From assembly GCA_021201795.1 (NCBI GenBank), contig JAJQEF010000024.1, positions 1 to 64,000 on the forward strand: 64,000 nucleotides of DNA, read 5' to 3'. Below are positions 25,929-34,730 of the stretch, one piece after another. The stretch comes from Rikenellaceae bacterium (lineage in GTDB: Bacteria > Bacteroidota > Bacteroidia > Bacteroidales > Rikenellaceae). The stretch's first letter is position 1. Each line of letters starts with the position of its first letter. The notes under the pieces are model-generated. The model was not told the DNA's origin. It did no database searches and saw nothing but the letters and a program-made list of their open reading frames with translations. The position numbers were made by a program, and so were the translations under genes.

Positions 25929-27760
25929 TATTCATTTTTAGAATTCTCTTCAAGCTGGGCTTTAAGTTCCGCAAGTCCTGAAATATCACCTAAAGTAGTT
26001 TTCTTAACCTGTGAATTTAATTTCTTAACCGCACTTTGAGTTGACTGATTCTTAGATTTTCTTTCAGCTTTTTCTTCTCGTCCTTCAGCTCTTTTAGCGT
26101 CGTCCGCTATTCTCGAGTGAGAAAGAAGAATTCTTTTTGTTCCTTTTGAGAACTCAACCACTTTAAACGGAAGTGTTTCTCCTGCTTTAGCTGCGGTTCC
26201 GTCTTCTTTAGTAAGATGTTTTGTCGGAACGAATCCTTCAACACCGCCTTCCAAAGTAACGATAGCTCCCTTATCGGTCATTTCGCTTATTGTGCCTTCG
26301 TGTATAGAATCTACAGTATAAGTTCCTTCGAGTTCATTCCAAGGGTTCTCTTCAAGTTGTTTATGACTAAGGCTCAAACGACGGTTCTCTTTATCGATTC
26401 CAAGAACGATAACATCGATATCTGCACCTATCTGAGTAAATTCAGCAGGATGTTTGATCTTCTTAGTCCAACTTAGATCTGAAATGTGGATAAGACCGTC
26501 AACACCTTCTTCGATCTCGACGAATACACCGAAGTTAGTGAAGTTGCGAACTTTAGCAGTATGTTTGGTACCTACTGCATATTTACTTTCGATATTTTCC
26601 CATGGATCAGGAGTAAGCTGTTTGATGCCGAGAGACATTTTACGTTCTTCCCTGTCAAGAGTCAACACTACAGCTTCTACTTCGTCACCTACTTTCATAA
26701 ATTCCTGAGCGGAACGAAGATGCTGTGACCATGACATTTCAGAGACGTGGATAAGACCTTCCACGCCCGGAGCAATTTCTACGAATGCACCGTAGTCTGC
26801 CATAACAACAACTTTACCTTTAACTTTGTCACCCACCTGAAGATCAGCACTTAGGGCATCCCAAGGATGAGCAGTAAGCTGTTTCAAGCCGAGAGCGATA
26901 CGTTTCTTTGTATCGTCGAAGTCAAGGATAACGACGTTGAGTTTCTGATCGAGCTGAAGGATTTCTTCAGGATGATTAACACGTCCCCATGACAAGTCTG
27001 TAATATGGATAAGTCCGTCGACACCGCCGAGGTCGATAAATACACCGTAAGAAGTGATGTTTTTAACCGTACCTTCGAGAATCTGTCCTTTTTCAAGTTT
27101 AGAAATGATATCGATTTTTTGTTGTTCAAGTTCTGCTTCGATAAGAGCTTTGTGAGAAACAACAACGTTGCGGAATTCCTGATTGATTTTAACAACTTTG
27201 AATTCCATTGTTTTTCCTACGTATATATCGTAGTCGCGGATAGGTTTTACATCGATCTGAGAACCCGGAAGGAATGCTTCGATTTCGAATACATCTACGA
27301 TCATACCGCCTTTAGTACGGCATTTGATGTAACCTTTGATAATTTCGTCTTTATCAAGAGCTTCATTAACCCTATCCCAAGACCTTAACTGGCGTGCTTT
27401 TTTGTGCGAAAGGATCAACTGACCTCTTTTGTCTTCAGCGCTTTCTACGTAAACTTCAACTTTTTCCCCGATAGCAAGTTCAGGATTGTAACGGAACTCA
27501 GTGATAGGTATAATACCTTCCGATTTGTAACCGATATTTACTACAACCTCTCTTTTACTGAGAGCAACTACGGTACCTTCGACAACTTCTCCTATTTCAA
27601 TGTTAGAGAGTGTTTTGTCATACTGTTCCGCAATAGCATCCTTGGAGTCGCCATAAAGTCCAAGATCGTTTTCGTAAGCGTTCCAGTCGAAATTTTCAAC
27701 AGGACCCGATGCATTTGAAGGAGTCAAATCCTTTTCCACATTTGTGTTTTCTGTACTCAT
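25928..27760 (-). CDS. rpsA: 30S ribosomal protein S1
   Basis: A 610-residue protein with six S1 (OB-fold) repeats from about residue 52 onward, seen in recurring blocks such as GVFIDLGGVDGLIHITDLSW and GAFVEIAPGVEGLIHVSEMSW. The N terminus and the Lys/Glu-rich C-terminal tail are outside the repeats. S1 brings mRNA to the ribosome, which matters in a lineage with weak Shine-Dalgarno sequences. The leader (27761-27833) starts from a TATCTTTG box at 27826-27833 and holds a short GCCT/AGGC stem, a possible site for the autoregulation known for S1 genes elsewhere. Confidence 0.97.
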   Translation of the reverse strand: MSTENTNVEKDLTPSNASGPVENFDWNAYENDLGLYGDSKDAIAEQYDKTLSNIEIGEVVEGTVVALSKREVVVNIGYKSEGIIPITEFRYNPELAIGEKVEVYVESAEDKRGQLILSHKKARQLRSWDRVNEALDKDEIIKGYIKCRTKGGMIVDVFEIEAFLPGSQIDVKPIRDYDIYVGKTMEFKVVKINQEFRNVVVSHKALIEAELEQQKIDIISKLEKGQILEGTVKNITSYGVFIDLGGVDGLIHITDLSWGRVNHPEEILQLDQKLNVVILDFDDTKKRIALGLKQLTAHPWDALSADLQVGDKVKGKVVVMADYGAFVEIAPGVEGLIHVSEMSWSQHLRSAQEFMKVGDEVEAVVLTLDREERKMSLGIKQLTPDPWENIESKYAVGTKHTAKVRNFTNFGVFVEIEEGVDGLIHISDLSWTKKIKHPAEFTQIGADIDVIVLGIDKENRRLSLSHKQLEENPWNELEGTYTVDSIHEGTISEMTDKGAIVTLEGGVEGFVPTKHLTKEDGTAAKAGETLPFKVVEFSKGTKRILLSHSRIADDAKRAEGREEKAERKSKNQSTQSAVKKLNSQVKKTTLGDISGLAELKAQLEENSKNE

Positions 27761-27825
27761 TTAAAAAATTAATTGTTTAATTAATGGGTAATACATTATG
27801 TATAGAGCCTCAAAAAAAGGCGATG

Positions 27826-27833
27826 CAAAGATA
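27826..27833 (-). promoter_or_regulatory. -7 promoter box of rpsA
   Basis: On the minus strand this reads TATCTTTG, matching TAnnTTTG, about 65 bases upstream of the rpsA ATG. No TTTG is seen at the standard distance. Confidence 0.45.
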
Positions 27834-27898
27834 ATAATTATTTCTAATTAATTATTAGACAGATATGTTTTTGTTAAAAAAAACATAAGATTTTAAGA

Positions 27899-28933
27899 TC
27901 AACGTATTCCTCTCTGGTTTAGAGCATTAATATATGCATTCCTATTTTTTATGTGCTGGGCGTGATTTACCGCAAAATTATGATATCCGGAGAAATCATC
28001 CCTGGCGCAGAAATACAGATAGTTATGTTCCTCAGGATCGAGCACCGCATCTATAGCAGTAACCGGAGGTACACATATAGGTCCGGGAGGGAGACCTCCG
28101 TACATATAAGTATTATAAGGCGAGTCTGTTTCGAGATGTTTATTTAATATACGCCTCAATGTAAAATCCCCTACTGCATATTTTACCGTCGGATCAGCCT
28201 GCAACGGCATATTGATTTTCAATCTGTTAAGATAAACTCCGGCAACCCGCGGCATTTCGTCGGTTTTAATTGTTTCTTCCGCAACAATAGATGCAAGTGT
28301 AATTGCCTCGTATTTAGTTAGTCCGGACTTTTGAAGTTTTTCCATTCTTCTTTGGTTCCAAAAACGATTGTACTCCTTGTTCATCCTATCGATAAAACCT
28401 TCCGCATCGGTATTCCAGTAAATATGATAGGTGTCCGGAATAAACATTCCTATAAAGTTATTTTGGTCGAATCCATAAGAATAGGCCGTAGCCGGATCGT
28501 TCAACACATTTATAAGCGACAGTGAATCCACTTCCAAGTATCCGGAAATAACCCCGGCAAGTTTATCCATTGTACGTATATTATTGAAAGTCACCTTTAC
28601 AGCTTCCTGCTCCCCGTTACGCAATTTGATTATAAGGTCATGATACGAAATTCCCTGTTTTAGCACATAACGTCCGGGGCGTATATTTTTCACCTTACGC
28701 AAATTAAGATATTTCTTAAACCGATCGAAGTTTCTGATATTTCCGTTTACATGCAATGAATCTAACTGCCGGTCGAAGGTAGAACCAGTAGGAATATAAA
28801 CAACACTTGTTTCTGTAATTGCAGAGGACATATAGTTTTCAAAGACCACGAATCCGGCTACCGCAACAATTATCAGCATGCCTAAAAATGAGAAAATTAA
28901 ATATTTGATTTTCTTGTTCTTAAAGATATTCAT
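27899..28933 (-). CDS. mltG: Endolytic peptidoglycan transglycosylase MltG (YceG-like)
   Basis: An inner-membrane glycan-strand cleaving enzyme thought to act as a terminase of peptidoglycan synthesis, 344 residues. One N-terminal membrane helix (about residues 11-31) precedes a LysM-like segment. The YceG catalytic domain has LASIVAEET and VAGVYLNRLKINMPLQADPT. In the catalytic strand the usual EKET/EEET is AEET here; I do not know which Glu is essential, so this is worth an alignment. It is transcribed away from the SRP RNA gene. Confidence 0.95.
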   Translation of the reverse strand: MNIFKNKKIKYLIFSFLGMLIIVAVAGFVVFENYMSSAITETSVVYIPTGSTFDRQLDSLHVNGNIRNFDRFKKYLNLRKVKNIRPGRYVLKQGISYHDLIIKLRNGEQEAVKVTFNNIRTMDKLAGVISGYLEVDSLSLINVLNDPATAYSYGFDQNNFIGMFIPDTYHIYWNTDAEGFIDRMNKEYNRFWNQRRMEKLQKSGLTKYEAITLASIVAEETIKTDEMPRVAGVYLNRLKINMPLQADPTVKYAVGDFTLRRILNKHLETDSPYNTYMYGGLPPGPICVPPVTAIDAVLDPEEHNYLYFCARDDFSGYHNFAVNHAQHIKNRNAYINALNQRGIR

Positions 28934-28953
28934 CTAAAGTATTTTTCGCAGGA

Positions 28954-28986
28954 CAAAAATAAACATAATACTTAATTTAACGCAAA
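28954..28986 (-). promoter_or_regulatory. Promoter of mltG
   Basis: On the minus strand TTTG (28986-28983) and TATTTTTG (28961-28954) are 21 bases apart, 21 bases upstream of the mltG ATG. Confidence 0.5.
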
Positions 28987-28999
28987 AAAACAGCCAATA

Positions 29000-29030
29000 T
29001 TTGGAATTAAATAAATTATTTCTACTTTTG
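29000..29030 (+). promoter_or_regulatory. Promoter of the SRP RNA gene
   Basis: TTTG (29000-29003), 19 bases, then TACTTTTG (29023-29030): an exact Bacteroidota promoter. Start of transcription is expected a few bases on, at about 29034, which coincides with the 5' strand of the SRP RNA closing helix. Confidence 0.85.
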
Positions 29031-29034
29031 TGCC

Positions 29035-29138
29035 CGGGTAAGTCTTACACGACCAGCTCCTGTTTAATCCACCAGGACCGGAAGGTAGCAAGGGTACAAT
29101 GGTTGAGCGGTGCGATGTAAGTAGCTTACCCGTTTTTT
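29035..29138 (+). ncRNA. ffs: Signal recognition particle RNA (4.5S, bacterial small type)
   Basis: The core of the conserved domain is plain: GACCAGCTCCTG on one side, and AGGACCGGAAGGTAGCAAGG with the GGAA tetraloop and asymmetric loop that bind Ffh. The ends pair as CGGGTAAG (29035-29042) with CTTACCCG (29125-29132), and a run of six T follows, so the closing helix doubles as terminator. It works with Ffh and FtsY to deliver membrane proteins. It is preceded by an ideal promoter and is followed by tsaC after 40 bases. Confidence 0.96.
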
Positions 29139-29155
29139 ATTACGGAAAATCCACG

Positions 29156-29163
29156 TATATTTG
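29156..29163 (+). promoter_or_regulatory. -7 promoter box of the tsaC operon
   Basis: TATATTTG matches TAnnTTTG and lies only 14 bases before the ATG at 29178, predicting a leader of about ten bases. The T run of the SRP RNA terminator occupies the -33 position. Confidence 0.5.
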
Positions 29164-29177
29164 ACGATAAAAACGTA

Positions 29178-29780
29178 ATGAAAATTAAAATATATCCCAA
29201 AAATCCTGATTTAAAGGCCGTCAGAAATGTAGTAGACATCCTGGAAAATGACGGGGTAATCATATATCCCACAGATACGGTTTACGCTTTAGGATGTTCT
29301 TTGAAAAGTCCGAAAGCGATCGAAAAGATTAAATCTATAAAAGGAAAGAAACAAACGGACATGTCTATAATCTGTCCGGATATCAGTAGTATTTCAAAAT
29401 ATGCTAAATTCGATACTCCTACATTTAAACTTCTGAAACAAAATTTTCCCGGTCCTTTTACGTTTATTTTAAAAGCTACTAATAAAATTCCCGATAAGTT
29501 CCTCGAAAAAAGGAAAAATATAGGTATAAGGATGCCCGAAAACGAAATCGTTTTGTCAATCGTTCAGACTTTGGATTATCCGCTGGTGACTACTTCTGTG
29601 AAAGATGACGACCAGATTATAGAATATACTACGGATCCTGAACTGATTGAAGAAAAATATTCTTCATCGGTCGATATCATTGTCGACGGAGGATATGGGA
29701 ACAACGAACCTTCGACTATTGTGGACTGTACAGGGGATGAACCGGAAATTATAAGACAGGGGATCGGAGAACTAAAATAA
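29178..29780 (+). CDS. L-threonylcarbamoyladenylate synthase (Sua5/YciO/YrdC family)
   Basis: A 200-residue YrdC-fold protein that should make threonylcarbamoyl-AMP from threonine, bicarbonate and ATP for the t6A37 tRNA modification. The hallmark IYPTDTVYALGC is at about residues 34-45, followed by KSIKGKK, PGPFTFILKAT and the GIRMP motif. It lacks the extra C-terminal Sua5 domain, so it is the short TsaC/YciO type. A YciO-like role is possible. It leads a four-gene run with gaps of 1, 2 and -4 bases. Confidence 0.88.
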   Translation: MKIKIYPKNPDLKAVRNVVDILENDGVIIYPTDTVYALGCSLKSPKAIEKIKSIKGKKQTDMSIICPDISSISKYAKFDTPTFKLLKQNFPGPFTFILKATNKIPDKFLEKRKNIGIRMPENEIVLSIVQTLDYPLVTTSVKDDDQIIEYTTDPELIEEKYSSSVDIIVDGGYGNNEPSTIVDCTGDEPEIIRQGIGELK

Positions 29781-29781
29781 T

Positions 29782-30294
29782 ATGGAAGAATATAAAAAAA
29801 ATCAATTACAGGAGGCTTCCAAGTGGGGGCTCATATTAGGGATAACGATTTTTGCTCTTAATCTTGCGGGAAGTGCATTCGGTGCTGCTATAGCGATTCT
29901 ATGTTCGGTTCTTCAGATATTTGCGATTTATGTAATCAATATGAATATCGGCAGGAAAATGAGAACCCTAAAAGAAATGTATACTTTTGGCGATTCCATG
30001 AAAACAATACTTTTAACAATGGTGTTTTCCGGCATAATCGTAGGCGCAGGAGAATTTCTCGTTAAACTTAATTCCATCGATTATTTCGATAAAGTCTTTG
30101 AGCTGCAACTCGAAAGATTCAAAAATAACCCTGATTACATCCAGATACTGGAGGAGAATCGCGGAATGATGGAAAGAATCATGGGGAACCCGATAACAAT
30201 GGTTATTATAGGGATTATTAATATGGTAATCTTCGGAGGCGTAATCGGTCTGGTAAATTCAGCTTATTTACGTAACGACCGCCAAATAAAATAA
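29782..30294 (+). CDS. DUF4199 membrane protein
   Basis: A 170-residue protein with four predicted membrane helices (about 13-33, 35-55, 72-95 and 135-160), typical of the Bacteroidota family DUF4199. Function unknown. It starts one base after the tsaC stop and ends two bases before a GT2 transferase, an arrangement that suggests a role in the same membrane process as that enzyme. Confidence 0.8.
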   Translation: MEEYKKNQLQEASKWGLILGITIFALNLAGSAFGAAIAILCSVLQIFAIYVINMNIGRKMRTLKEMYTFGDSMKTILLTMVFSGIIVGAGEFLVKLNSIDYFDKVFELQLERFKNNPDYIQILEENRGMMERIMGNPITMVIIGIINMVIFGGVIGLVNSAYLRNDRQIK

Positions 30295-30296
30295 AA

Positions 30297-31274
30297 ATGA
30301 ATATTTCAGTAATAGTACCTGCTTATAACGAAAACGAGTCGTTACCGGAATTGACCGCATGGATAGAACGCGTTATGAAAGATAATAATTTCACCTATGA
30401 AATTATCTTTATAAACGATGGCAGCAGCGACGACACATGGAATGTTATTGAATTGTTGAACGCGCAAAATACTAACGTAAAAGGAATAAATTTCAGAAGG
30501 AATTACGGCAAATCAGCAGCTCTTTACTGCGGATTTGAAGCTGCGCAGGGTGATGTAGTCATAACAATGGATGCCGATCTTCAGGACTCTCCGGATGAAA
30601 TTCCGGGACTTTACAGCATGGTCGCAATAGACGGTTACGATATGGTATCCGGGTGGAAGAAAAAAAGATACGACCCGCTCGGCAAAACCATTCCCAGCAA
30701 ATTTTTCAATTTTACGGCCCGTATCGTATCCGGAATAAAGCTGCACGACTTCAACTGCGGTCTTAAGGCATACAAAAAAAAGGTAGTGAAGAGCATAGAG
30801 GTTTATGGCGAAATGCACCGTTTTATACCGATAATAGTACGAAAGGCCGGATTTTCGAAGATCGGGGAAAAAATAGTACACCATAATGCCCGTAAATACG
30901 GTTATTCTAAATACGGGTGGAAGAGAATGATAAAAGGATATCTCGATTTGATAACGGTACTTTTTATAACACGTTTCGGTAAAAGCCCTATGTATCTGTT
31001 CGGGGGAGGCGGATCTCTGATGTTCCTCGTTGGTGGAATAATGGCTATTTATCTTATTATCCAGAAACTAAGCCTTCAGTCACAGGGACTTCTTCACCGG
31101 TCGGTCACGGACCAACCATTATTTTTTATCAGTCTTACGTTAGTAATCATTGGTGCGCAACTGTTTTTAGCTGGATTTTTAGGAGAGCTTATCTCAAGGC
31201 AATCAAGCGACAGAAATAATTATTTAATCGACGAAATAATAGATATTCAAAATATAAAAATCTCAGAAAAATGA
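30297..31274 (+). CDS. Family 2 glycosyltransferase, DPM1/GtrB-like
   Basis: A 325-residue transferase. The GT-A domain has IVPAYNENESLPEL at the N terminus, MDADLQDSPDEI with the nucleotide/metal Asp residues, and a conserved R-x-K-Y-G-x-S-K-Y-x-W pattern (HNARKYGYSKYGWKRM). Two C-terminal membrane helices (about 232-252 and 268-292) anchor it in the inner membrane. Members transfer a sugar to a polyprenyl phosphate. The sugar cannot be read from sequence. It overlaps the DUF4293 gene by 4 bases. Confidence 0.9.
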   Translation: MNISVIVPAYNENESLPELTAWIERVMKDNNFTYEIIFINDGSSDDTWNVIELLNAQNTNVKGINFRRNYGKSAALYCGFEAAQGDVVITMDADLQDSPDEIPGLYSMVAIDGYDMVSGWKKKRYDPLGKTIPSKFFNFTARIVSGIKLHDFNCGLKAYKKKVVKSIEVYGEMHRFIPIIVRKAGFSKIGEKIVHHNARKYGYSKYGWKRMIKGYLDLITVLFITRFGKSPMYLFGGGGSLMFLVGGIMAIYLIIQKLSLQSQGLLHRSVTDQPLFFISLTLVIIGAQLFLAGFLGELISRQSSDRNNYLIDEIIDIQNIKISEK

Positions 31275-31735
31275 TCCAAAGAATTCAAACCGTATATCTG
31301 CTGGTAACGGTAATTTTAATGTGCGTTATTTGTTTCCTGCCGCTGGCGGATTTTATAGATGTTATCGAAAATACTACAGGAAAACTTTACGGCTGGGGAA
31401 TAAGTACTCCGGAAGGTTGTTTTATTTATCCCGATATGACAATATTGCTCGGATTAACGATTTTATTACCGCTTATCACGGTTTTCCTTTACAGGAAACG
31501 GTGGCTACAAATACGTATGTGCATCGTGGAAATGGTTCTTCTTGCAGGAATGCAGATCTACATTATCATGCACATAGTACGTTATTTCAATACGGACAAA
31601 TATATTGCATTTGAATCATTCTTTTTCTCTGTTACCGATATTATACCGATTGCTGGGATAATTCTGATGTTCCTCGCTTTACGTGGAATAATGAAAGACG
31701 AAATGCTGATAAAATCCTTAAACAGAATAAGATAA
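31271..31735 (+). CDS. DUF4293 membrane protein
   Basis: A 154-residue protein with four membrane helices and the opening MIQRIQTVYLL characteristic of DUF4293, a Bacteroidota family of unknown function. It starts within the GT2 gene (ATGA overlap). Its TAA stop directly abuts the stop codon of the convergent rlmH gene, with no intergenic base. Confidence 0.85.
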   Translation: MIQRIQTVYLLVTVILMCVICFLPLADFIDVIENTTGKLYGWGISTPEGCFIYPDMTILLGLTILLPLITVFLYRKRWLQIRMCIVEMVLLAGMQIYIIMHIVRYFNTDKYIAFESFFFSVTDIIPIAGIILMFLALRGIMKDEMLIKSLNRIR

Positions 31736-32209
31736 TTATTGGTGATGATAAGGTTCTCCGTTTATTATGGAGAATGCCCTATACAATTGTTCGGTAAATA
31801 TCAATCGCACCATCTGATGGGAAAATGTCATTTTAGAAAGTGATATTTTCTCATCTGCTCTTTTATATACATACTGGGAAAAACCATAGGGGCCTCCGAT
31901 CACAAAAACAAGTCTCTTTATTCCTGCATTCATTTTCTTTTGCGTCCATAACGCCAATTCTACGGAAGTATATTGTTTTCCCGCCTCATCGAGAAGTACG
32001 AGATAATCCGATGTCGAAATATTAGAGAGAATGAGTTCTCCTTCCCCGACTTTTTGAACTTCTTCCGGAAGGTTCTTTGAATTTTTAATATCCGCAATCG
32101 TAATTATATTAAAACGCGTATAGCGGTTTATCCTTTTAAAATAAATCTCGACTCCTTCAATTATATATGAAAGATCCGTTTTACCTATGGTTATAAGAGA
32201 AATATTCAT
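31736..32209 (-). CDS. rlmH: 23S rRNA (pseudouridine-1915-N3)-methyltransferase
   Basis: A SPOUT-class methyltransferase of 157 residues acting on m3-psi-1915 of 23S rRNA in the assembled 70S ribosome. The knot motifs are clear: LLDEAGKQYTS, FVIGGPYGF and the C-terminal HQMVRLIFTEQLYRAF...GEPYHH. Its ATG overlaps the birA stop by one base (TGATG). Confidence 0.96.
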   Translation of the reverse strand: MNISLITIGKTDLSYIIEGVEIYFKRINRYTRFNIITIADIKNSKNLPEEVQKVGEGELILSNISTSDYLVLLDEAGKQYTSVELALWTQKKMNAGIKRLVFVIGGPYGFSQYVYKRADEKISLSKMTFSHQMVRLIFTEQLYRAFSIINGEPYHHQ

Positions 32210-32985
32210 CAGATGATAAAATCGATTTCTTTGAATAGATAACTTTTATAAAAACGGATACCATTACCTGAATGTTCGACGATGAGTTCACCTGTTTCTT
32301 TTACATTCCTTATTACACCGTTGATTATTCCTCCGCCAGGCAAAACAAACCTATGTTCTTCGTCTCTACGATATAAATTTCGCAGATACTCCTCATTGAT
32401 CGAATCATAATCCTGGGATTCCATTTTATTGAAATAATGAATAAAATAGTGGATGAATTTATCTAATACTTCAGCCCTGTCATATTCTATACCGGTAATC
32501 ATCTGCAACGATACGGGATTTGGAAGGGTAGGGTCGAACTGTGTTTGGTTTACATTTAATCCTACACCGGCTATGCTTCTGCTTATGACAGTTCCCATTA
32601 TATCATTTTCAATAAGTATTCCCGCTATCTTTTTATCATCGACATATACGTCGTTGGTCCATTTTATTTTTACAGGAATTCCAAAATCTTCGAGGACTTT
32701 AATTATTGCAAGAGGAACTATTTTGGAAATATAGAACTGGAGTTCTGCCGGAAGACAGGCCGGTTCCAATACAACCGTAAACATAAGATTTTCACCGGAT
32801 GTACTACTCCATTTGTTTCCACGCTGCCCTCTTCCCAAAGTCTGATAATCAGTTATAATAATGTCACCATGTCCATATTTAGAATCGGCAGCTTGATTAT
32901 TGGTCGATGCAACCTCTTCAAAGTACTCTATATTAACTGAGTATTTATCGGCCAATAAACCTAAAGCATCGGAAAAACAACCCAT
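32209..32985 (-). CDS. birA: Biotin-[acetyl-CoA-carboxylase] ligase
   Basis: Attaches biotin to the carboxyl-carrier protein through biotinyl-AMP. The adenylate-binding loop GRGQRGNKW is at about residues 51-59, with KIKWTNDVYV and KIAGILIE further on. At 258 residues it lacks the N-terminal helix-turn-helix of E. coli BirA, so it is an enzyme only and not a repressor. It sits between the Na/Pi transporter gene (2-base gap) and rlmH. Confidence 0.93.
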   Translation of the reverse strand: MGCFSDALGLLADKYSVNIEYFEEVASTNNQAADSKYGHGDIIITDYQTLGRGQRGNKWSSTSGENLMFTVVLEPACLPAELQFYISKIVPLAIIKVLEDFGIPVKIKWTNDVYVDDKKIAGILIENDIMGTVISRSIAGVGLNVNQTQFDPTLPNPVSLQMITGIEYDRAEVLDKFIHYFIHYFNKMESQDYDSINEEYLRNLYRRDEEHRFVLPGGGIINGVIRNVKETGELIVEHSGNGIRFYKSYLFKEIDFII

Positions 32986-32987
32986 TA

Positions 32988-34694
32988 TTATTCAGGTTTA
33001 GTATGGGGAGCGATGTTCATCATATGGGTAGAGACTTTTTTAACCGTATCAGCAAGGCGTTCTGTTTCACTTATTATCTCAGCAAAAACAACTCCTGAGG
33101 AATATTTAAAATCCCGTTCATTCACTTTATAAACATATTTTTCTTTAAGGGAATATTCCAGTTTATTGATCCTGTCCTCGATTTCATAAACATCATTCAA
33201 ACATGTCTTCTTGCCTTCCATGATCGCGTTGAGATTACGGTTCATGAGTTCTATGGCAACATCCACCATTTCAAACATTTTGTTTACATTATCCCTTAGT
33301 TCCTGATTGAACCATATTCCGTTGTCCCTTTTATTCCTGATAATTCGTGCCAGACGGAAATTCCTGTCAGACATCGTTTCGATATCGGAGATTACTTTAA
33401 ATAAGGTTTCAATACGTTTAAAACTCTCGCTTCCCATATCATTACGGGTAGCCTGAGTCAGATAATTATAAATTTCAGATTCAATAGTATCGCTTATGGC
33501 CTCGTATTTTTCAATACGCTGGTAAATTCTGTCAAACTCATCCTGATTGGTTTCCTTAAAAAGATTTTTTACAAATCCGAACATCTTGGAAGATCTCTTG
33601 CTGTAAACCGTAAGCTCACTGTAAGCCTGTACGATCGACAGTTCTGAAGTTGACAGCATCCCGGATTCCATATGGGTTAGACGCGACGCAGGAGTTTCTT
33701 TCGTTCTTACAAGTTTTGCAGATAATTTAGCTATCTGCGGAGTAAACCATACAAGAATAAAGGTATTGATTATATTGAACAATGTATGATAAAGCGCCAG
33801 AGCTATCGGACGTGCTGTCGGATTATCAACAGGAGATGAGCCTCCGAACAATTCGACGATTCCCACGATCATTTTTATGAAAACAGGAAATAACGCAAGC
33901 ATCCAAATAACCCCGATTATATTAAATATAAAGTGAGCCCGGGCGGCCTTTTGTGCTTCTGAATTGGCCACCAAAGAGGCTATATTAGCAGTAATCGTCG
34001 TCCCTATATTTTCACCCAGAACCATCGCCGCGGCACAATCGAAATTGATCCATCCGTTGTTACACATTATTATAGTCAAAGCCATAGTTGCACTGGACGA
34101 CTGAATCAGGATAGTAAGCACGGTTCCTATTAAAACGAACAACAGTACGGAAGCAAATCCGTTATCGCTGAAATTCGCAAGAAAACTTAATATGGCAGGA
34201 TCTTCCTGAAGTCCGCTCATGGACTCTTTCAGTAGGTTCAAGCCCATAAAAAGTATGGAGAATCCAATAATAAATTCTCCTATGGATTTGGTTCTGTTTC
34301 CCTTCGGAAACATCAATGGCAACCCTATCGCAAACAATGGCAGGGCGGCCATGCCAAGATCGAATTTGAATCCGAACAGACTTATCAACCAAGCGGTCGA
34401 TGTCGTTCCAATATTGGCACCCATAATCAGTCCTATCGACTGGACCAGAGATAATAAGCCTGCATTAACAAAACTTATTATCATCACCGTAGTCGCACTG
34501 GACGACTGAATGACGGCAGTTATCAAAGCACCAACCAGTATCCTTTTAAAGGTATTGGAGGTCATTGCGGCCAGAATATCCCTGAGTTTATTACCCGCAA
34601 CTTTTTGCAATGCCTCACTCATCAGCTTTATCCCGTACAGGAACAAACCGAGCGACCCGATGATCGTTAAAGCCTGAATTATAGTACCGCCCAT
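32988..34694 (-). CDS. Na/Pi-cotransporter family protein with PhoU-like tail
   Basis: A 568-residue protein. The N-terminal 330 residues contain two inverted PNaS repeats with the signature QSSSATTVMII and QSSSATMALTII, spread over about eight or nine membrane helices. Residues about 375-565 are soluble and helical, like PhoU, which may sense or gate phosphate flux. It should carry sodium-coupled phosphate, direction unknown. A -7 box (TATTTTTG, 34712-34705 minus) just upstream gives it a possible own start besides read-through from dapD. Confidence 0.9.
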   Translation of the reverse strand: MGGTIIQALTIIGSLGLFLYGIKLMSEALQKVAGNKLRDILAAMTSNTFKRILVGALITAVIQSSSATTVMIISFVNAGLLSLVQSIGLIMGANIGTTSTAWLISLFGFKFDLGMAALPLFAIGLPLMFPKGNRTKSIGEFIIGFSILFMGLNLLKESMSGLQEDPAILSFLANFSDNGFASVLLFVLIGTVLTILIQSSSATMALTIIMCNNGWINFDCAAAMVLGENIGTTITANIASLVANSEAQKAARAHFIFNIIGVIWMLALFPVFIKMIVGIVELFGGSSPVDNPTARPIALALYHTLFNIINTFILVWFTPQIAKLSAKLVRTKETPASRLTHMESGMLSTSELSIVQAYSELTVYSKRSSKMFGFVKNLFKETNQDEFDRIYQRIEKYEAISDTIESEIYNYLTQATRNDMGSESFKRIETLFKVISDIETMSDRNFRLARIIRNKRDNGIWFNQELRDNVNKMFEMVDVAIELMNRNLNAIMEGKKTCLNDVYEIEDRINKLEYSLKEKYVYKVNERDFKYSSGVVFAEIISETERLADTVKKVSTHMMNIAPHTKPE

Positions 34695-34704
34695 ATTATT
34701 GATT

Positions 34705-34712
34705 CAAAAATA
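34705..34712 (-). promoter_or_regulatory. -7 promoter box before the Na/Pi transporter gene
   Basis: On the minus strand TATTTTTG matches TAnnTTTG and ends 11 bases before the ATG at 34694, so an independent transcript would have almost no leader. Confidence 0.35.
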
Positions 34713-34730
34713 ATTCTGTAACATTTTAAA

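Noticed and set aside
32209..32985. BirA as a biotin repressor
   Set aside because: No N-terminal helix-turn-helix; the protein begins close to the ligase domain.
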